A stretch of 14,275 nt of DNA from contig DKJA01000038.1 of assembly GCA_002454505.1 (NCBI GenBank), forward strand, positions 1-14,275. The letters are read 5' to 3'. The notes under the pieces are model-generated. The model ran no database searches and was not told the origin of the DNA. It saw nothing but the letters and a program-made list of their open reading frames with translations. The position numbers and the translations under genes are program-made. Positions 6,951 to 14,238 of this stretch are shown here, piece by piece; position 1 is the stretch's first letter; every line of letters begins with the position of its first letter. The DNA comes from Oxalobacteraceae bacterium UBA6704 (lineage in GTDB: Bacteria; Pseudomonadota; Gammaproteobacteria; Burkholderiales; Burkholderiaceae_D).

Positions 6951-7124
6951 GGTCGTCTCTCTTGTATGTTCACAAGTTCTTGCGAAATGGTCCTGGAATA
7001 CCGCACTTCGAAACTGCCGCGACAGGATTTGCCAGCGGGGGTGAGACAAAGTGTCCAATTCCATTTCGCATGCCTGTGACGGTACAGTAGCATGTTCTCA
7101 ATCCTCTGTAGCGCACATAACTTA
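6951..7124. promoter_or_regulatory. Divergent regulatory region, MFS transporter / cyo operon
   Basis: 174 bp, visibly more AT-rich than the flanking genes, which must contain the promoter of the cyo operon and that of the transporter. A possible -10 (tacagt, 7083-7088) precedes cyoA, but its -35 is poor. No FNR/ANR-type TTGAT-N4-ATCAA box is present. One half of a RegA-like site (GCGACA, 7019-7024) is seen without a good second half. No strong ribosome site precedes the cyoA ATG. Confidence 0.45.
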
Positions 7125-8174
7125 ATGAAATCATCAATTGTTCGCAGTGGACTGGGTCTTCTCACCCTGTTGTGGCTCACCGGCTGCAATACGGTGGTGT
7201 TGAATCCGTCCGGTGATATCGCGGCCCAGCAGGCCCATCTGGTAATGGTTTCCGTCTACCTGATGCTGCTGATTGTCGTTCCCGTCATTTTCCTGACCCT
7301 GTTCTTCGCATGGCGTTACCGTAAAAACAATACGACCGCCAAATACGATCCTGACTGGGACCATTCCACCAAACTCGAGCTCGTGATCTGGGGCGTGCCC
7401 CTGCTGCTGATCATTGTGCTGGGCCTGATCACCTGGATCAGCACCCACCTGCTCGATCCTTACCGTCCGCTGCAGCGCCTGGACGAAAACCGTCCGATCC
7501 CCGCCGGCGTCCAGCCGATGGAAGTGCAGGTCGTGGCACTGGACTGGAAGTGGCTGTTCATCTATCCGGAGCAGGGCATCGCCACCGTGAATGAACTGGC
7601 AACGCCGATCGATCGTCCGATCCGCTTCAAGATCACCGCGTCGAACGTGATGAACGCGTTCTACATCCCGGCGATGGCGGGCATGATCTACGCAATGCCG
7701 ACGATGGAAACGCAGCTGAACGCCGTGATGAACAAGGTCGGCACGTACGACGGCTTCTCGTCGAACTACAGCGGCGCGGGCTTCTCGCACATGCGCTTCA
7801 AGTACCACGCGATGACCGACGGCGACTTCAACGCCTACGTTGCGAAAGTCAAGGCAGGCGGTGGCGCGCTGACCCGTCCGGACTACATGCAGCTGGCCAA
7901 GCCGAGCGAAAAGGATCCGGTCCGCAAATACGCCGCCGTCGATGCCGGCCTGTATGATGCGATCGTCAATGCATGCGTCGAACCGGGCTCCAAATGCGCG
8001 GCCCACACGATGCACGAGGATGCGCACCGCAACGCTGCGGCCCACGCGCACAAGGAAGCGCGTGCCAAGGGTGCGAATGAAATCGCCCGCCTGGCACAGG
8101 CCGAAGCGGAAGTCTGCGTGACGCCCGCGGATCAAACCAAACTTTCCATGAAGAGTAACAATGCAAGCAACTGA
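7125..8174 (+). CDS. cyoA: Cytochrome bo3 ubiquinol oxidase subunit II
   Basis: Subunit II of the terminal quinol oxidase. The 349-residue precursor has a lipoprotein signal (charged start, hydrophobic core, LTGC lipobox; lipidated Cys21), two membrane helices (about 39-63 and 84-107) and a periplasmic cupredoxin domain. Recognisable segments are VVALDWKWLFIYP (137-149), FYIPAMAGMIYAMPTMETQL (179-198) and GTYDGFSSNYSGAGFSHMRF (206-225), matching E. coli CyoA. The cysteine/histidine CuA ligands of cytochrome c oxidases are absent, as in quinol oxidases. It is longer than E. coli CyoA (315): the tail from about 250 has three cysteines (284, 291, 331) and a run of histidines (294, 297, 301, 307, 309). 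The ATG at 7125 is chosen over 7092 because it gives a normal signal peptide. First gene of the operon; it overlaps cyoB by 14 bp. Confidence 0.96.
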   Translation: MKSSIVRSGLGLLTLLWLTGCNTVVLNPSGDIAAQQAHLVMVSVYLMLLIVVPVIFLTLFFAWRYRKNNTTAKYDPDWDHSTKLELVIWGVPLLLIIVLGLITWISTHLLDPYRPLQRLDENRPIPAGVQPMEVQVVALDWKWLFIYPEQGIATVNELATPIDRPIRFKITASNVMNAFYIPAMAGMIYAMPTMETQLNAVMNKVGTYDGFSSNYSGAGFSHMRFKYHAMTDGDFNAYVAKVKAGGGALTRPDYMQLAKPSEKDPVRKYAAVDAGLYDAIVNACVEPGSKCAAHTMHEDAHRNAAAHAHKEARAKGANEIARLAQAEAEVCVTPADQTKLSMKSNNASN

Positions 8175-10158
8175 ACTCGACCCGGTCTTCGGCCGGCTGA
8201 GCTGGGAAGCGATTCCGTTCCATGAACCGATCCTGCTCGTCACGTTTGCCGGTGTGCTGCTGGGCGGTCTCGCCCTGGTCGGCGCGCTGACATATTTCAA
8301 GCTGTGGGGCTACCTGTGGAAGAACTGGTTCACCAGTATCGACCACAAGAAGATCGGCATCATGTACATGATCCTCGGTCTGATCATGCTGCTGCGCGGC
8401 TTTGCCGACGCGCTGATGATGCGTGCCCAGCAGGCGCTCGCCTTCGGCGACAACGCCGGCTTCCTGCCGCCGCACCACTACGACCAGGTCTTCACCGCCC
8501 ACGGCGTGATCATGATCTTCTTCGTGGCGATGCCGCTGATCACGGGCCTGATGAACTACATCGTGCCGCTGCAGATCGGCGCGCGCGACGTGGCTTTCCC
8601 GTTCCTGAACAACTTCTCGTTCTGGATGACGACGATGGGCGCCGTGCTGGTCATGGCCTCGCTGTTCGTCGGCGAATTCGCCCGTACCGGCTGGCTCGCT
8701 TACCCGCCGCTGTCCGGCATCCTGGCGTCGCCTGACGTGGGTGTCGATTACTATATCTGGTCGTTGCAGGTGGCCGGTGTCGGCACGCTGCTGTCCGGCG
8801 TGAACCTGATCGTCACGATCGTCAAGATGCGTGCCCCCGGCATGGAAATGATGAAGATGCCGGTGTTCACGTGGACCTCGCTGTGCGCCAACATCCTGAT
8901 CGTTGCCGTCTTCCCGGTGCTGACCGCAACCCTGGGCATGCTGTCGATGGACCGCATGCTGGGCACGCACTTCTTCACGAACGAACTGGGCGGCAACGCC
9001 ATGATGTACGTGAACCTGATCTGGATCTGGGGTCACCCTGAAGTCTACATCCTGATCCTGCCTTGCTTCGGCATCTTCTCGGAAGTCGTCTCGACGTTCT
9101 CGGCGAAGCGCCTGTTCGGCTACACGTCGATGGTGTACGCCACGACCGTCATCATGATCCTGTCGTACCTGGTCTGGCTGCACCACTTCTTCACGATGGG
9201 CTCCGGCGCGTCGGTGAACTCGTTCTTCGGCATCACCACGATGATCATCTCGATCCCGACGGGCGCGAAGCTGTTCAACTGGCTGTTCACGATGTACCGT
9301 GGCCGCATCACGTTCTCGCTGCCGATGATGTGGACGATCGCGTTCATGGTCACCTTCACGATCGGCGGCATGACCGGCGTCATGCTGGCGATCCCGCCGG
9401 CCGACTTCGTGCTGCACAACTCGCTGTTCCTGATCGCCCACTTCCACAACGTGATCATCGGCGGCGTGCTGTTCGGCCTGTTCGCGGCGATCAACTACTG
9501 GTTCCCGAAAGCGTTCGGCTTCAAGCTGGACGAATTCTGGGGCAAAGTGTCCTTCTGGCTGTGGGTGATCGGCTTCTACGTGGCCTGGATGCCGGTGTAC
9601 GCACTGGGCTTCATGGGTGTCACGCGCCGCCTGAACCACATCGAAGATGCGTCGATGCAGCCGTACTTCGTGGTCGCCTTCATCGGCGTGCTGATGATTG
9701 CCGGCGGTATCGGTGCGATGCTGCTGCAATTTGCCGTGTCGTTCATGCGCCGCAAGCAGCTGGCCGACGTGACGGGCGATCCTTGGAACGGCCGTACGCT
9801 GGAGTGGGCGACGTCGTCGCCGCCGCCGGAGTACAACTTCGCGTTCACCCCGGTCGTGCATGACAACGACACGTGGGCCGACATGAAGAAGAACGGCTAC
9901 AAGCGTCCGCTGAAGGACTTCGTGGCGATCCACATGCCGGCCAACACGGGCGCGGGCTTCATCATCGCCGCACTGTCCGCGCTGCTGGGCTTTGCGCTGA
10001 TCTGGCAGATGTGGATCGTTGCGGCCATCACGTTCGTCGCGATCGTGGCCGTTGCCATCGTCCACACGTTCAACTACAAGCGCGATTACTACATCACGGC
10101 GGAAGAAGTCACCCGCACGGAAGATCGCCACACCGCACTGCTGGGAAGCCATGTCTGA
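8161..10158 (+). CDS. cyoB: Cytochrome bo3 ubiquinol oxidase subunit I
   Basis: The catalytic heme-copper subunit, reducing O2 to water with electrons from ubiquinol and pumping protons across the inner membrane. At 665 residues it nearly equals E. coli CyoB (663), and key residues sit at a constant +8 offset: low-spin heme ligands H114 and H429, heme-o ligand H427, CuB ligands H292, H341 and H342, crosslinked Tyr296 (WGHPEVY), K-channel K370, D-channel D143, E294, and the quinol-site residues R79, D83, H106 and Q109. The quinol-site residues separate it from cytochrome c oxidases. Many membrane helices (15 in the E. coli protein). It starts inside the 3' end of cyoA and overlaps cyoC by 8 bp, so the subunits are probably translationally coupled. 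No substitution of a functional residue was found. Confidence 0.98.
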   Translation: MQATELDPVFGRLSWEAIPFHEPILLVTFAGVLLGGLALVGALTYFKLWGYLWKNWFTSIDHKKIGIMYMILGLIMLLRGFADALMMRAQQALAFGDNAGFLPPHHYDQVFTAHGVIMIFFVAMPLITGLMNYIVPLQIGARDVAFPFLNNFSFWMTTMGAVLVMASLFVGEFARTGWLAYPPLSGILASPDVGVDYYIWSLQVAGVGTLLSGVNLIVTIVKMRAPGMEMMKMPVFTWTSLCANILIVAVFPVLTATLGMLSMDRMLGTHFFTNELGGNAMMYVNLIWIWGHPEVYILILPCFGIFSEVVSTFSAKRLFGYTSMVYATTVIMILSYLVWLHHFFTMGSGASVNSFFGITTMIISIPTGAKLFNWLFTMYRGRITFSLPMMWTIAFMVTFTIGGMTGVMLAIPPADFVLHNSLFLIAHFHNVIIGGVLFGLFAAINYWFPKAFGFKLDEFWGKVSFWLWVIGFYVAWMPVYALGFMGVTRRLNHIEDASMQPYFVVAFIGVLMIAGGIGAMLLQFAVSFMRRKQLADVTGDPWNGRTLEWATSSPPPEYNFAFTPVVHDNDTWADMKKNGYKRPLKDFVAIHMPANTGAGFIIAALSALLGFALIWQMWIVAAITFVAIVAVAIVHTFNYKRDYYITAEEVTRTEDRHTALLGSHV

Positions 10159-10795
10159 TATTCATGTAAATACCGTAACCTCGGCCGGCGCCGCAAGCGC
10201 CGACCCGAGCGCGCGCTACCTGGTGCGCGAACACCATCCGGAACAGGGCACGCTGCTCGGTTTCTGGATCTACCTGATGAGCGATTGCCTGATCTTCGCT
10301 TCGCTGTTCGCCGTGTACGCCGTGATCGGCCGCAATTACGCGGGCGGTCCCGGTGGCGCCGAGCTGTTCGACCTGCCGCTGGTGGCGCTGAACACCGCGT
10401 TCCTGCTGCTGTCGTCGATCACGTACGGCTTCGCCATGCTGTCCGCACACGCCAAGAAGAAGTCGGCCGTGCTGGGCTGGCTGGCGATCACGGGCCTGTT
10501 CGGCCTGGCGTTCCTGTCGCTGGAGATCTACGAGTTCCTGCACCTGATCCACGAAGGTGCCGGTCCGCAGCGCAGCGGCTTCCTGACGGCGTTCTTCGCG
10601 CTGGTCGGTACCCACGGCCTGCACGTGACGTTCGGCGTCATCTGGCTGGTCACGCTGATGGTGCAGATCAATAAATACGGCCTGCACGCCGCGAACATGC
10701 GTCGCCTGAACTGCCTGTCGCTGTTCTGGCACTTCCTGGACGTGATCTGGATCGGCGTCTTCACCTTTGTCTACCTGATGGGAGTCCTGCCATGA
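10151..10795 (+). CDS. cyoC: Cytochrome bo3 ubiquinol oxidase subunit III
   Basis: A 214-residue inner-membrane subunit with five predicted helices (E. coli CyoC 204). Typical subunit III sequence includes GFWIYLMSDCLIFASLFAVY (37-56), LSLEIYEFLHLIHEGAGPQR (near 122-141), GTHGLHVTFGVIWL and the end LFWHFLDVIWIGVFTFVYLM. It stabilises subunit I and binds lipid; it has no metal centre. The start at 10151 (ATGTCTGATATT) is chosen over the longer open frame because it has gggaag upstream and overlaps the cyoB stop by 8 bp in the usual operon fashion. It overlaps cyoD by 4 bp (ATGA). Confidence 0.96.
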   Translation: MSDIHVNTVTSAGAASADPSARYLVREHHPEQGTLLGFWIYLMSDCLIFASLFAVYAVIGRNYAGGPGGAELFDLPLVALNTAFLLLSSITYGFAMLSAHAKKKSAVLGWLAITGLFGLAFLSLEIYEFLHLIHEGAGPQRSGFLTAFFALVGTHGLHVTFGVIWLVTLMVQINKYGLHAANMRRLNCLSLFWHFLDVIWIGVFTFVYLMGVLP

Positions 10796-11199
10796 GCGGC
10801 CACGATCAACACGATCACGACCACGGTCACGACGATCACCACGATGACGCGGCCCCGCACGGCTCGATGCGCGATTACACGATCGGTTTCATCCTTTCCG
10901 TAATCCTGACGGCGATCCCGTTCTGGCTCGTGATGGGCAAGGTGATCCAGGATCCGGCCACCACCGGCTTCGTGCTGCTGGGCTTCGGCTTCGTGCAGAT
11001 CATCGTCCACATGGTCTATTTCCTGCACATGAACTCGAAGTCGGAAGGCGGCTGGAACATGCTGGCCCTGATCTTCACGATCATTACCGTCGTCATCGCG
11101 ATGGCCGGTTCGATCTGGGTCATGTACCACATGAACCACAACATGATGCCGACCATGCCTGAGGCGAGCACGCCGCAGCAATTGCACGACATGCCATGA
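10792..11199 (+). CDS. cyoD: Cytochrome bo3 ubiquinol oxidase subunit IV
   Basis: A 135-residue small subunit with three predicted membrane helices (about 28-48, 56-79, 90-112), needed for assembly or stability of the CuB site in E. coli. Family signature: YTIGFILSVILTAIPFWLVM, then GFVQIIVHMVYFLHMN. The N-terminus is very rich in His and Asp: eight histidines in the first 23 residues (HDQHDHDHGHDDHHDD), more than in E. coli CyoD. The C-terminus has a Met/His cluster (MYHMNHNMMPTM). The ATG overlaps the cyoC stop (ATGA); gggag (10780-10784) is a fair ribosome site. Confidence 0.95.
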   Translation: MSGHDQHDHDHGHDDHHDDAAPHGSMRDYTIGFILSVILTAIPFWLVMGKVIQDPATTGFVLLGFGFVQIIVHMVYFLHMNSKSEGGWNMLALIFTIITVVIAMAGSIWVMYHMNHNMMPTMPEASTPQQLHDMP

Positions 11200-12026
11200 T
11201 GGCAGCACCGGCAGGTGGCGCGGCCGGTGCGCGCCCGTCCCGTTCGCGGGGCGCACGCATCGTCCTCGCCGCCTGCGCGGTGCTGTTTTTCCTGGTCTTC
11301 CTTGCGCTGGGCAGCTGGCAGGTCAAGCGCATGTTCTGGAAGCACGAGCTGATCGAGCGTATCGACCAGCGCGTGCATGCCAGCCCGGTCCCGGTTCCCG
11401 CCCGCGCCATCTGGCCGCAGGTGACCGCCGAATCGGACGAGTACCGCCCGGTACGCGTCTCCGGCACCTTTCTTTACGATTTCACCACCCGTGTTCAGAC
11501 CACAACGAAACTCGGCATCGGCTTCTGGCTGATGACGCCGCTGTGCACGGCTGAAGGCGTCGTATTCATCAATCGCGGCTTTGTCGCGATGCAGTCCGGC
11601 GATCTGAAATTGCCGGCACCGCCCGTCGCTGCTGGCGACGTGTGCTCCACCGCCTCAGGTGCGCCGGTTACCATCACCGGCCTGCTGCGCCTGCCCGAGC
11701 CGAAGGGCCGCATCCTCCGCGAAAACGAGCCGGCCAACGACCGCTGGTACACCCGCGACATCGTGCCGATGGCCGCGAAACGCGGCTTCCCGGATGCGGC
11801 GCCGTTCTTCATCGATGCCGCCGCGGGCCAGGAATATCCCCGCGCCGCAAACGAAAAACCCACCGGCGGACTGACCGTCATCGCCTTCCCCGACAATCAT
11901 CTCGTCTATGCCCTGACATGGTTTGCTCTGGCCGGCATGGTCGCGGGCGGCTATTATCTCGTCCTGCGCCACGAATCCCGGCGCAAGACGAGGATGACGG
12001 ATGACGGAGAAGACACAATCAGCTGA
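11196..12026 (+). CDS. SURF1: SURF1-family oxidase assembly protein
   Basis: A 276-residue inner-membrane assembly factor for heme-copper oxidases, thought to help heme a/o insertion into subunit I. It has the SURF1 plan: an N-terminal helix (about 21-40) ending LGSWQVKRMFWKHELIERID, a long periplasmic domain with EYRPVRVSGTF (85-95), VVFINRGFVAM and RWYTRDI, and a C-terminal helix starting NHLVYALTWFALAGMVAGGY. Its ATG overlaps the cyoD stop (ATGA), placing it in the cyo transcript and suggesting it serves this bo3 oxidase rather than only an aa3 enzyme elsewhere. It overlaps the kinase gene by 26 bp. Confidence 0.93.
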   Translation: MMAAPAGGAAGARPSRSRGARIVLAACAVLFFLVFLALGSWQVKRMFWKHELIERIDQRVHASPVPVPARAIWPQVTAESDEYRPVRVSGTFLYDFTTRVQTTTKLGIGFWLMTPLCTAEGVVFINRGFVAMQSGDLKLPAPPVAAGDVCSTASGAPVTITGLLRLPEPKGRILRENEPANDRWYTRDIVPMAAKRGFPDAAPFFIDAAAGQEYPRAANEKPTGGLTVIAFPDNHLVYALTWFALAGMVAGGYYLVLRHESRRKTRMTDDGEDTIS

Positions 12027-13374
12027 TGGACCACCCGACCGGCGCAGCAAGGCCGGGCTGAGGGAGCGCGTCACCGCCGCCGGCGTCAGCTACGCGGCCG
12101 GCCACCAGAACATGATGCAGCTGATCCAGCTGCGGTGGATCGCCGTGATCGGCCAGATGGCCACGATCGCGGCCGCCATCTACATCTACGACATCCGGCT
12201 GCCGCTGGTGCCGATGCTGCAGGTGCTGGCCTGCCTGATCGCGTTCAATGTCGCCAGCCACCTGCGCTGGCACGAAGTCCGGTACGTGCGCAACACCGAG
12301 CTGTTCATGGCGCTGCTGGTCGATGGCGCCATCCTCACTTCCCAGCTTTACCTGTCCGGCGGGGCCACCAATCCGTTTGCCTTCCTGTATCTGCTGCAGG
12401 TGATCCTGTCGGCCGTGCTGCTGCAGCCGGTCTACGCGTGGACGTTCGTGCTGATCGCGGCGGCCTCGCTGGCCGGCCTGTCCCGCTACTACCTGCCGCT
12501 GCCGCTGGAAGCGGACCACGAGCGGGGCATCCTGTCGCTGTACGTGCAGGGCATGCTGATCTGCTTCATGCTGAACGCGTCGCTGCTGGTGTTCTTCATC
12601 ACCCGCATCATGGCCAACCTGCGTGCCGGCGATGCGCAGCTGGCCAACCTGCGCCAGCGCGCCGCCGAGGAAGAACACGTGGTGAGAATGGGACTGCTGG
12701 CTTCAGGGGCGGCGCATGAACTGGGCACGCCGCTGGCCACTTTGTCCGTGATCCTGGGCGACTGGCGGCGCATGCCGGAATTCGCCCGCAACCCGGAACT
12801 GCTGGAAGAGATCGGCGAGATGCAGACGCAGCTCAAGCGCTGCAAGGCCATCGTGTCGGGCATCCTGCTGTCGGCCGGCGAGGCGCGCGGCGAATCGTCG
12901 GTGAAGACGACGCTGGCCACCTTCCTCGACGAGCTGGCGCATGAATGGCGGGGCAGCCGTCCCGTGCACGGATTCGCCTATTACAACCGGATCGGCGACG
13001 ACCTGCCGGTGGTGTTCGACGAGACGCTCAAGCAGATGATCTGCAACGTGCTGGACAACGCGCTGGAAGCTTCGCCGCAGTGGGTGGGCATGGAAGCGGC
13101 GCGGCAGGATGGCGAACTGCTGCTGCGCGTGACCGACCAGGGGCCCGGATTCGACCCCGCCATCCTGGCGCAGCTCGGCAAACCGTATAATTCGACCAAG
13201 GGACGGCCCGGCAGCGGCCTGGGCCTGTTCCTCGTCGTGAACGTGGCCCGCACGCTGGGCGGCACCGTCAGCGCCCGCAATCGCCAGGAAGGCAGCGGGG
13301 AAGCGGGCGGTGCGGAAGTCGTTATCCGGCTGCCATTGTCCGCCATCGCGCTCGCACGGACCAGTACCGTCTGA
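12001..13374 (+). CDS. regB: RegB/PrrB/RoxS-like redox sensor histidine kinase
   Basis: A 457-residue membrane sensor kinase. About six helices lie in residues 44-202. The loop GGATNPF (120-126) matches the GGxxNPF motif that takes part in quinone sensing in Rhodobacter RegB. The H-box AASGAAHELGTPLATLSV-like segment carries the phosphorylated H239. Cys281 in LKRCKAI matches the redox-active cysteine of RegB (Cys265 in R. capsulatus). ATP-binding motifs are intact: N-box NVLDNALEAS, G1 DQGPGFD, F-box KPYNSTKG, G2 GSGLGLFLVVNVARTLGG. The start at 12001 has GAGGA 7 bases upstream. It overlaps SURF1 by 26 bp and therefore belongs to the oxidase operon. Expected role: sense quinone-pool redox state and phosphorylate the RegA-like regulator. 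Confidence 0.93.
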   Translation: MTEKTQSADGPPDRRSKAGLRERVTAAGVSYAAGHQNMMQLIQLRWIAVIGQMATIAAAIYIYDIRLPLVPMLQVLACLIAFNVASHLRWHEVRYVRNTELFMALLVDGAILTSQLYLSGGATNPFAFLYLLQVILSAVLLQPVYAWTFVLIAAASLAGLSRYYLPLPLEADHERGILSLYVQGMLICFMLNASLLVFFITRIMANLRAGDAQLANLRQRAAEEEHVVRMGLLASGAAHELGTPLATLSVILGDWRRMPEFARNPELLEEIGEMQTQLKRCKAIVSGILLSAGEARGESSVKTTLATFLDELAHEWRGSRPVHGFAYYNRIGDDLPVVFDETLKQMICNVLDNALEASPQWVGMEAARQDGELLLRVTDQGPGFDPAILAQLGKPYNSTKGRPGSGLGLFLVVNVARTLGGTVSARNRQEGSGEAGGAEVVIRLPLSAIALARTSTV

Positions 13375-13431
13375 GCGTAGCCAGTCTCAATCGTCCCCCA
13401 TCATTCGCAGTGAGCCATTGTTGCAGATAGC

Positions 13432-13983
13432 ATGACCGAAACCACCACCGATCCAGACCGTGTCCTGCTGATCGTCGAAGACGACGAAGCCTTTGCCCGC
13501 ACGCTGGGCCGTTCCTTCGAACGGCGCGGCTACCGCGTGCTGCATGCCGCCAACGTGGACGAAGCCGCCGGGCTGCTGGCCGACCACACGCCCGGCTATG
13601 CCGTGGTGGACCTGAAACTGAAGGGCAACTCGTCCGGCCTGGCCTGCGTGCAGATGCTGCACCAGCACGATCCGGAGATGCTGATCGTCGTGCTGACAGG
13701 TTACGCCAGCATCAATACGGCCGTCGAAGCGGTCAAGCTGGGTGCCTGCCAGTACCTGGCCAAGCCATCGAATACCGACGACATCGAAGCCGCCTTCGAC
13801 CACGTGGCCGGCAGCGCCGACGTGGAGCTGACGGCGCGCGCCACCTCCGTCAAGACGCTGGAGTGGGAGCATATCCACGCGGTGCTGGCCGAGACGGAGT
13901 TCAACATCTCCGAAGCCGCCCGCCGCCTCGGCATGCACCGGCGCACGCTGGCCCGCAAGCTGGAGAAGCAGCGGGTGAAGTGA
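13432..13983 (+). CDS. regA: RegA/PrrA/RoxR-like response regulator with Fis-type HTH
   Basis: A 183-residue cytoplasmic regulator. The receiver domain (about 10-125) has the acidic pair D17/D18 (EDDEAF), phosphorylated D60 (VVDLKL), T89 (VLTGYASI) and K111 (YLAKPS). A short linker leads to WEHIHAVLAE (144-154) and a Fis-type helix-turn-helix (about 155-181; NISEAARRLGMHRRTLARKL), the RegA family layout and length. It follows the kinase after 57 bp, its probable partner. The ATG at 13432 has no clear Shine-Dalgarno sequence; no better in-frame start was found. It probably activates or represses respiratory genes, perhaps the upstream cyo promoter. The last 104 bp are partly duplicated 266 bp downstream. 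Confidence 0.93.
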   Translation: MTETTTDPDRVLLIVEDDEAFARTLGRSFERRGYRVLHAANVDEAAGLLADHTPGYAVVDLKLKGNSSGLACVQMLHQHDPEMLIVVLTGYASINTAVEAVKLGACQYLAKPSNTDDIEAAFDHVAGSADVELTARATSVKTLEWEHIHAVLAETEFNISEAARRLGMHRRTLARKLEKQRVK

Positions 13984-13984
13984 A

Positions 13985-14021
13985 GGTTGGGGACTGTCCC
14001 TGCAAGGGACTGTCCCCGGGG
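13985..14021 (+). repeat. REP-like unit (copy 4, forward arm of a pair)
   Basis: A 37-bp unit starting ggttgggg one base after the regA stop codon (13981-13983). It carries the double gggactgtccc palindrome. With the inverted copy at 14059 it can pair at about 32 of 37 positions, extended by ttg/caa at the inner end. Confidence 0.87.
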
Positions 14022-14058
14022 TTGCAGTTTGCATGCACTCCGCTGAGGTCAAAAACAA

Positions 14059-14095
14059 CCCCGGGGACAGGCCCCTGCGGGGACAGTCCCCAGCG
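14059..14095 (-). repeat. REP-like unit (copy 5, inverted arm of the pair)
   Basis: Inverted copy of the family unit with the ggggcctgtcccc version of the second palindrome. The spacer to copy 4 is 37 bases, the same length as in the 5461-5571 pair though different in sequence, and contains the palindrome tgcatgca (14029-14036). It could end or protect the regB-regA transcript. Confidence 0.85.
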
Positions 14096-14145
14096 CTACC
14101 AGTCGGTTGTCATCAACTTGTCACCATTGAGCAACATAAAACGAT

Positions 14146-14237
14146 CGGTGCTGGCCGAGACGGAGTTCAACATCTCCGAAGCCGCCCGCCGCCTCGGCAT
14201 GCACCGGCGCAAGCTGGAGAAGCAGCGGGTGAAGTGA
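14146..14237 (+). pseudogene. Duplicated 3' fragment of regA (HTH segment), with a 12-bp deletion
   Basis: 92 bp match the regA end at 13880-13983 exactly except that 12 bp (13945-13956, equivalently placed) are missing. The copy reads VLAETEFNISEAARRLGMHR, then RKLEKQRVK and the same stop, lacking Thr-Leu-Ala-Arg near the end of the recognition helix. There is no receiver domain and no start codon with a ribosome site; only a GTG at 14148 could start it. The 50 bases before it (14096-14145) are unrelated to regA. It is followed by a REP-like unit in the same position as behind the intact gene. Best read as a non-expressed gene fragment from a recent duplication. Confidence 0.85.
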
Positions 14238-14238
14238 G

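Noticed and set aside
7019..7036. Possible RegA-type binding site upstream of cyoA
   Set aside because: Only the GCGACA half resembles the reported consensus; the second half is poor, and one half-site is expected by chance in GC-rich DNA.
6951..7124. FNR/ANR or CRP-type site controlling cyo
   Set aside because: No TTGAT-N4-ATCAA match is present, and tgtgac near 7075 lacks a matching second half.
7966..10152. 728-codon open frame on the minus strand opposite cyoB
   Set aside because: It is a mirror of the high-GC codon pattern of cyoB: extremely rich in Arg, His, Gln, Asp and Glu, with no recognisable domain, while the plus-strand reading has every catalytic residue of subunit I.
13863..14237. 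124-codon plus-strand frame joining the regA end, the REP pair and the regA fragment
   Set aside because: It reads regA and the REP units out of frame before entering the duplicated HTH in frame by chance; there is no ribosome site and its start lies within regA.
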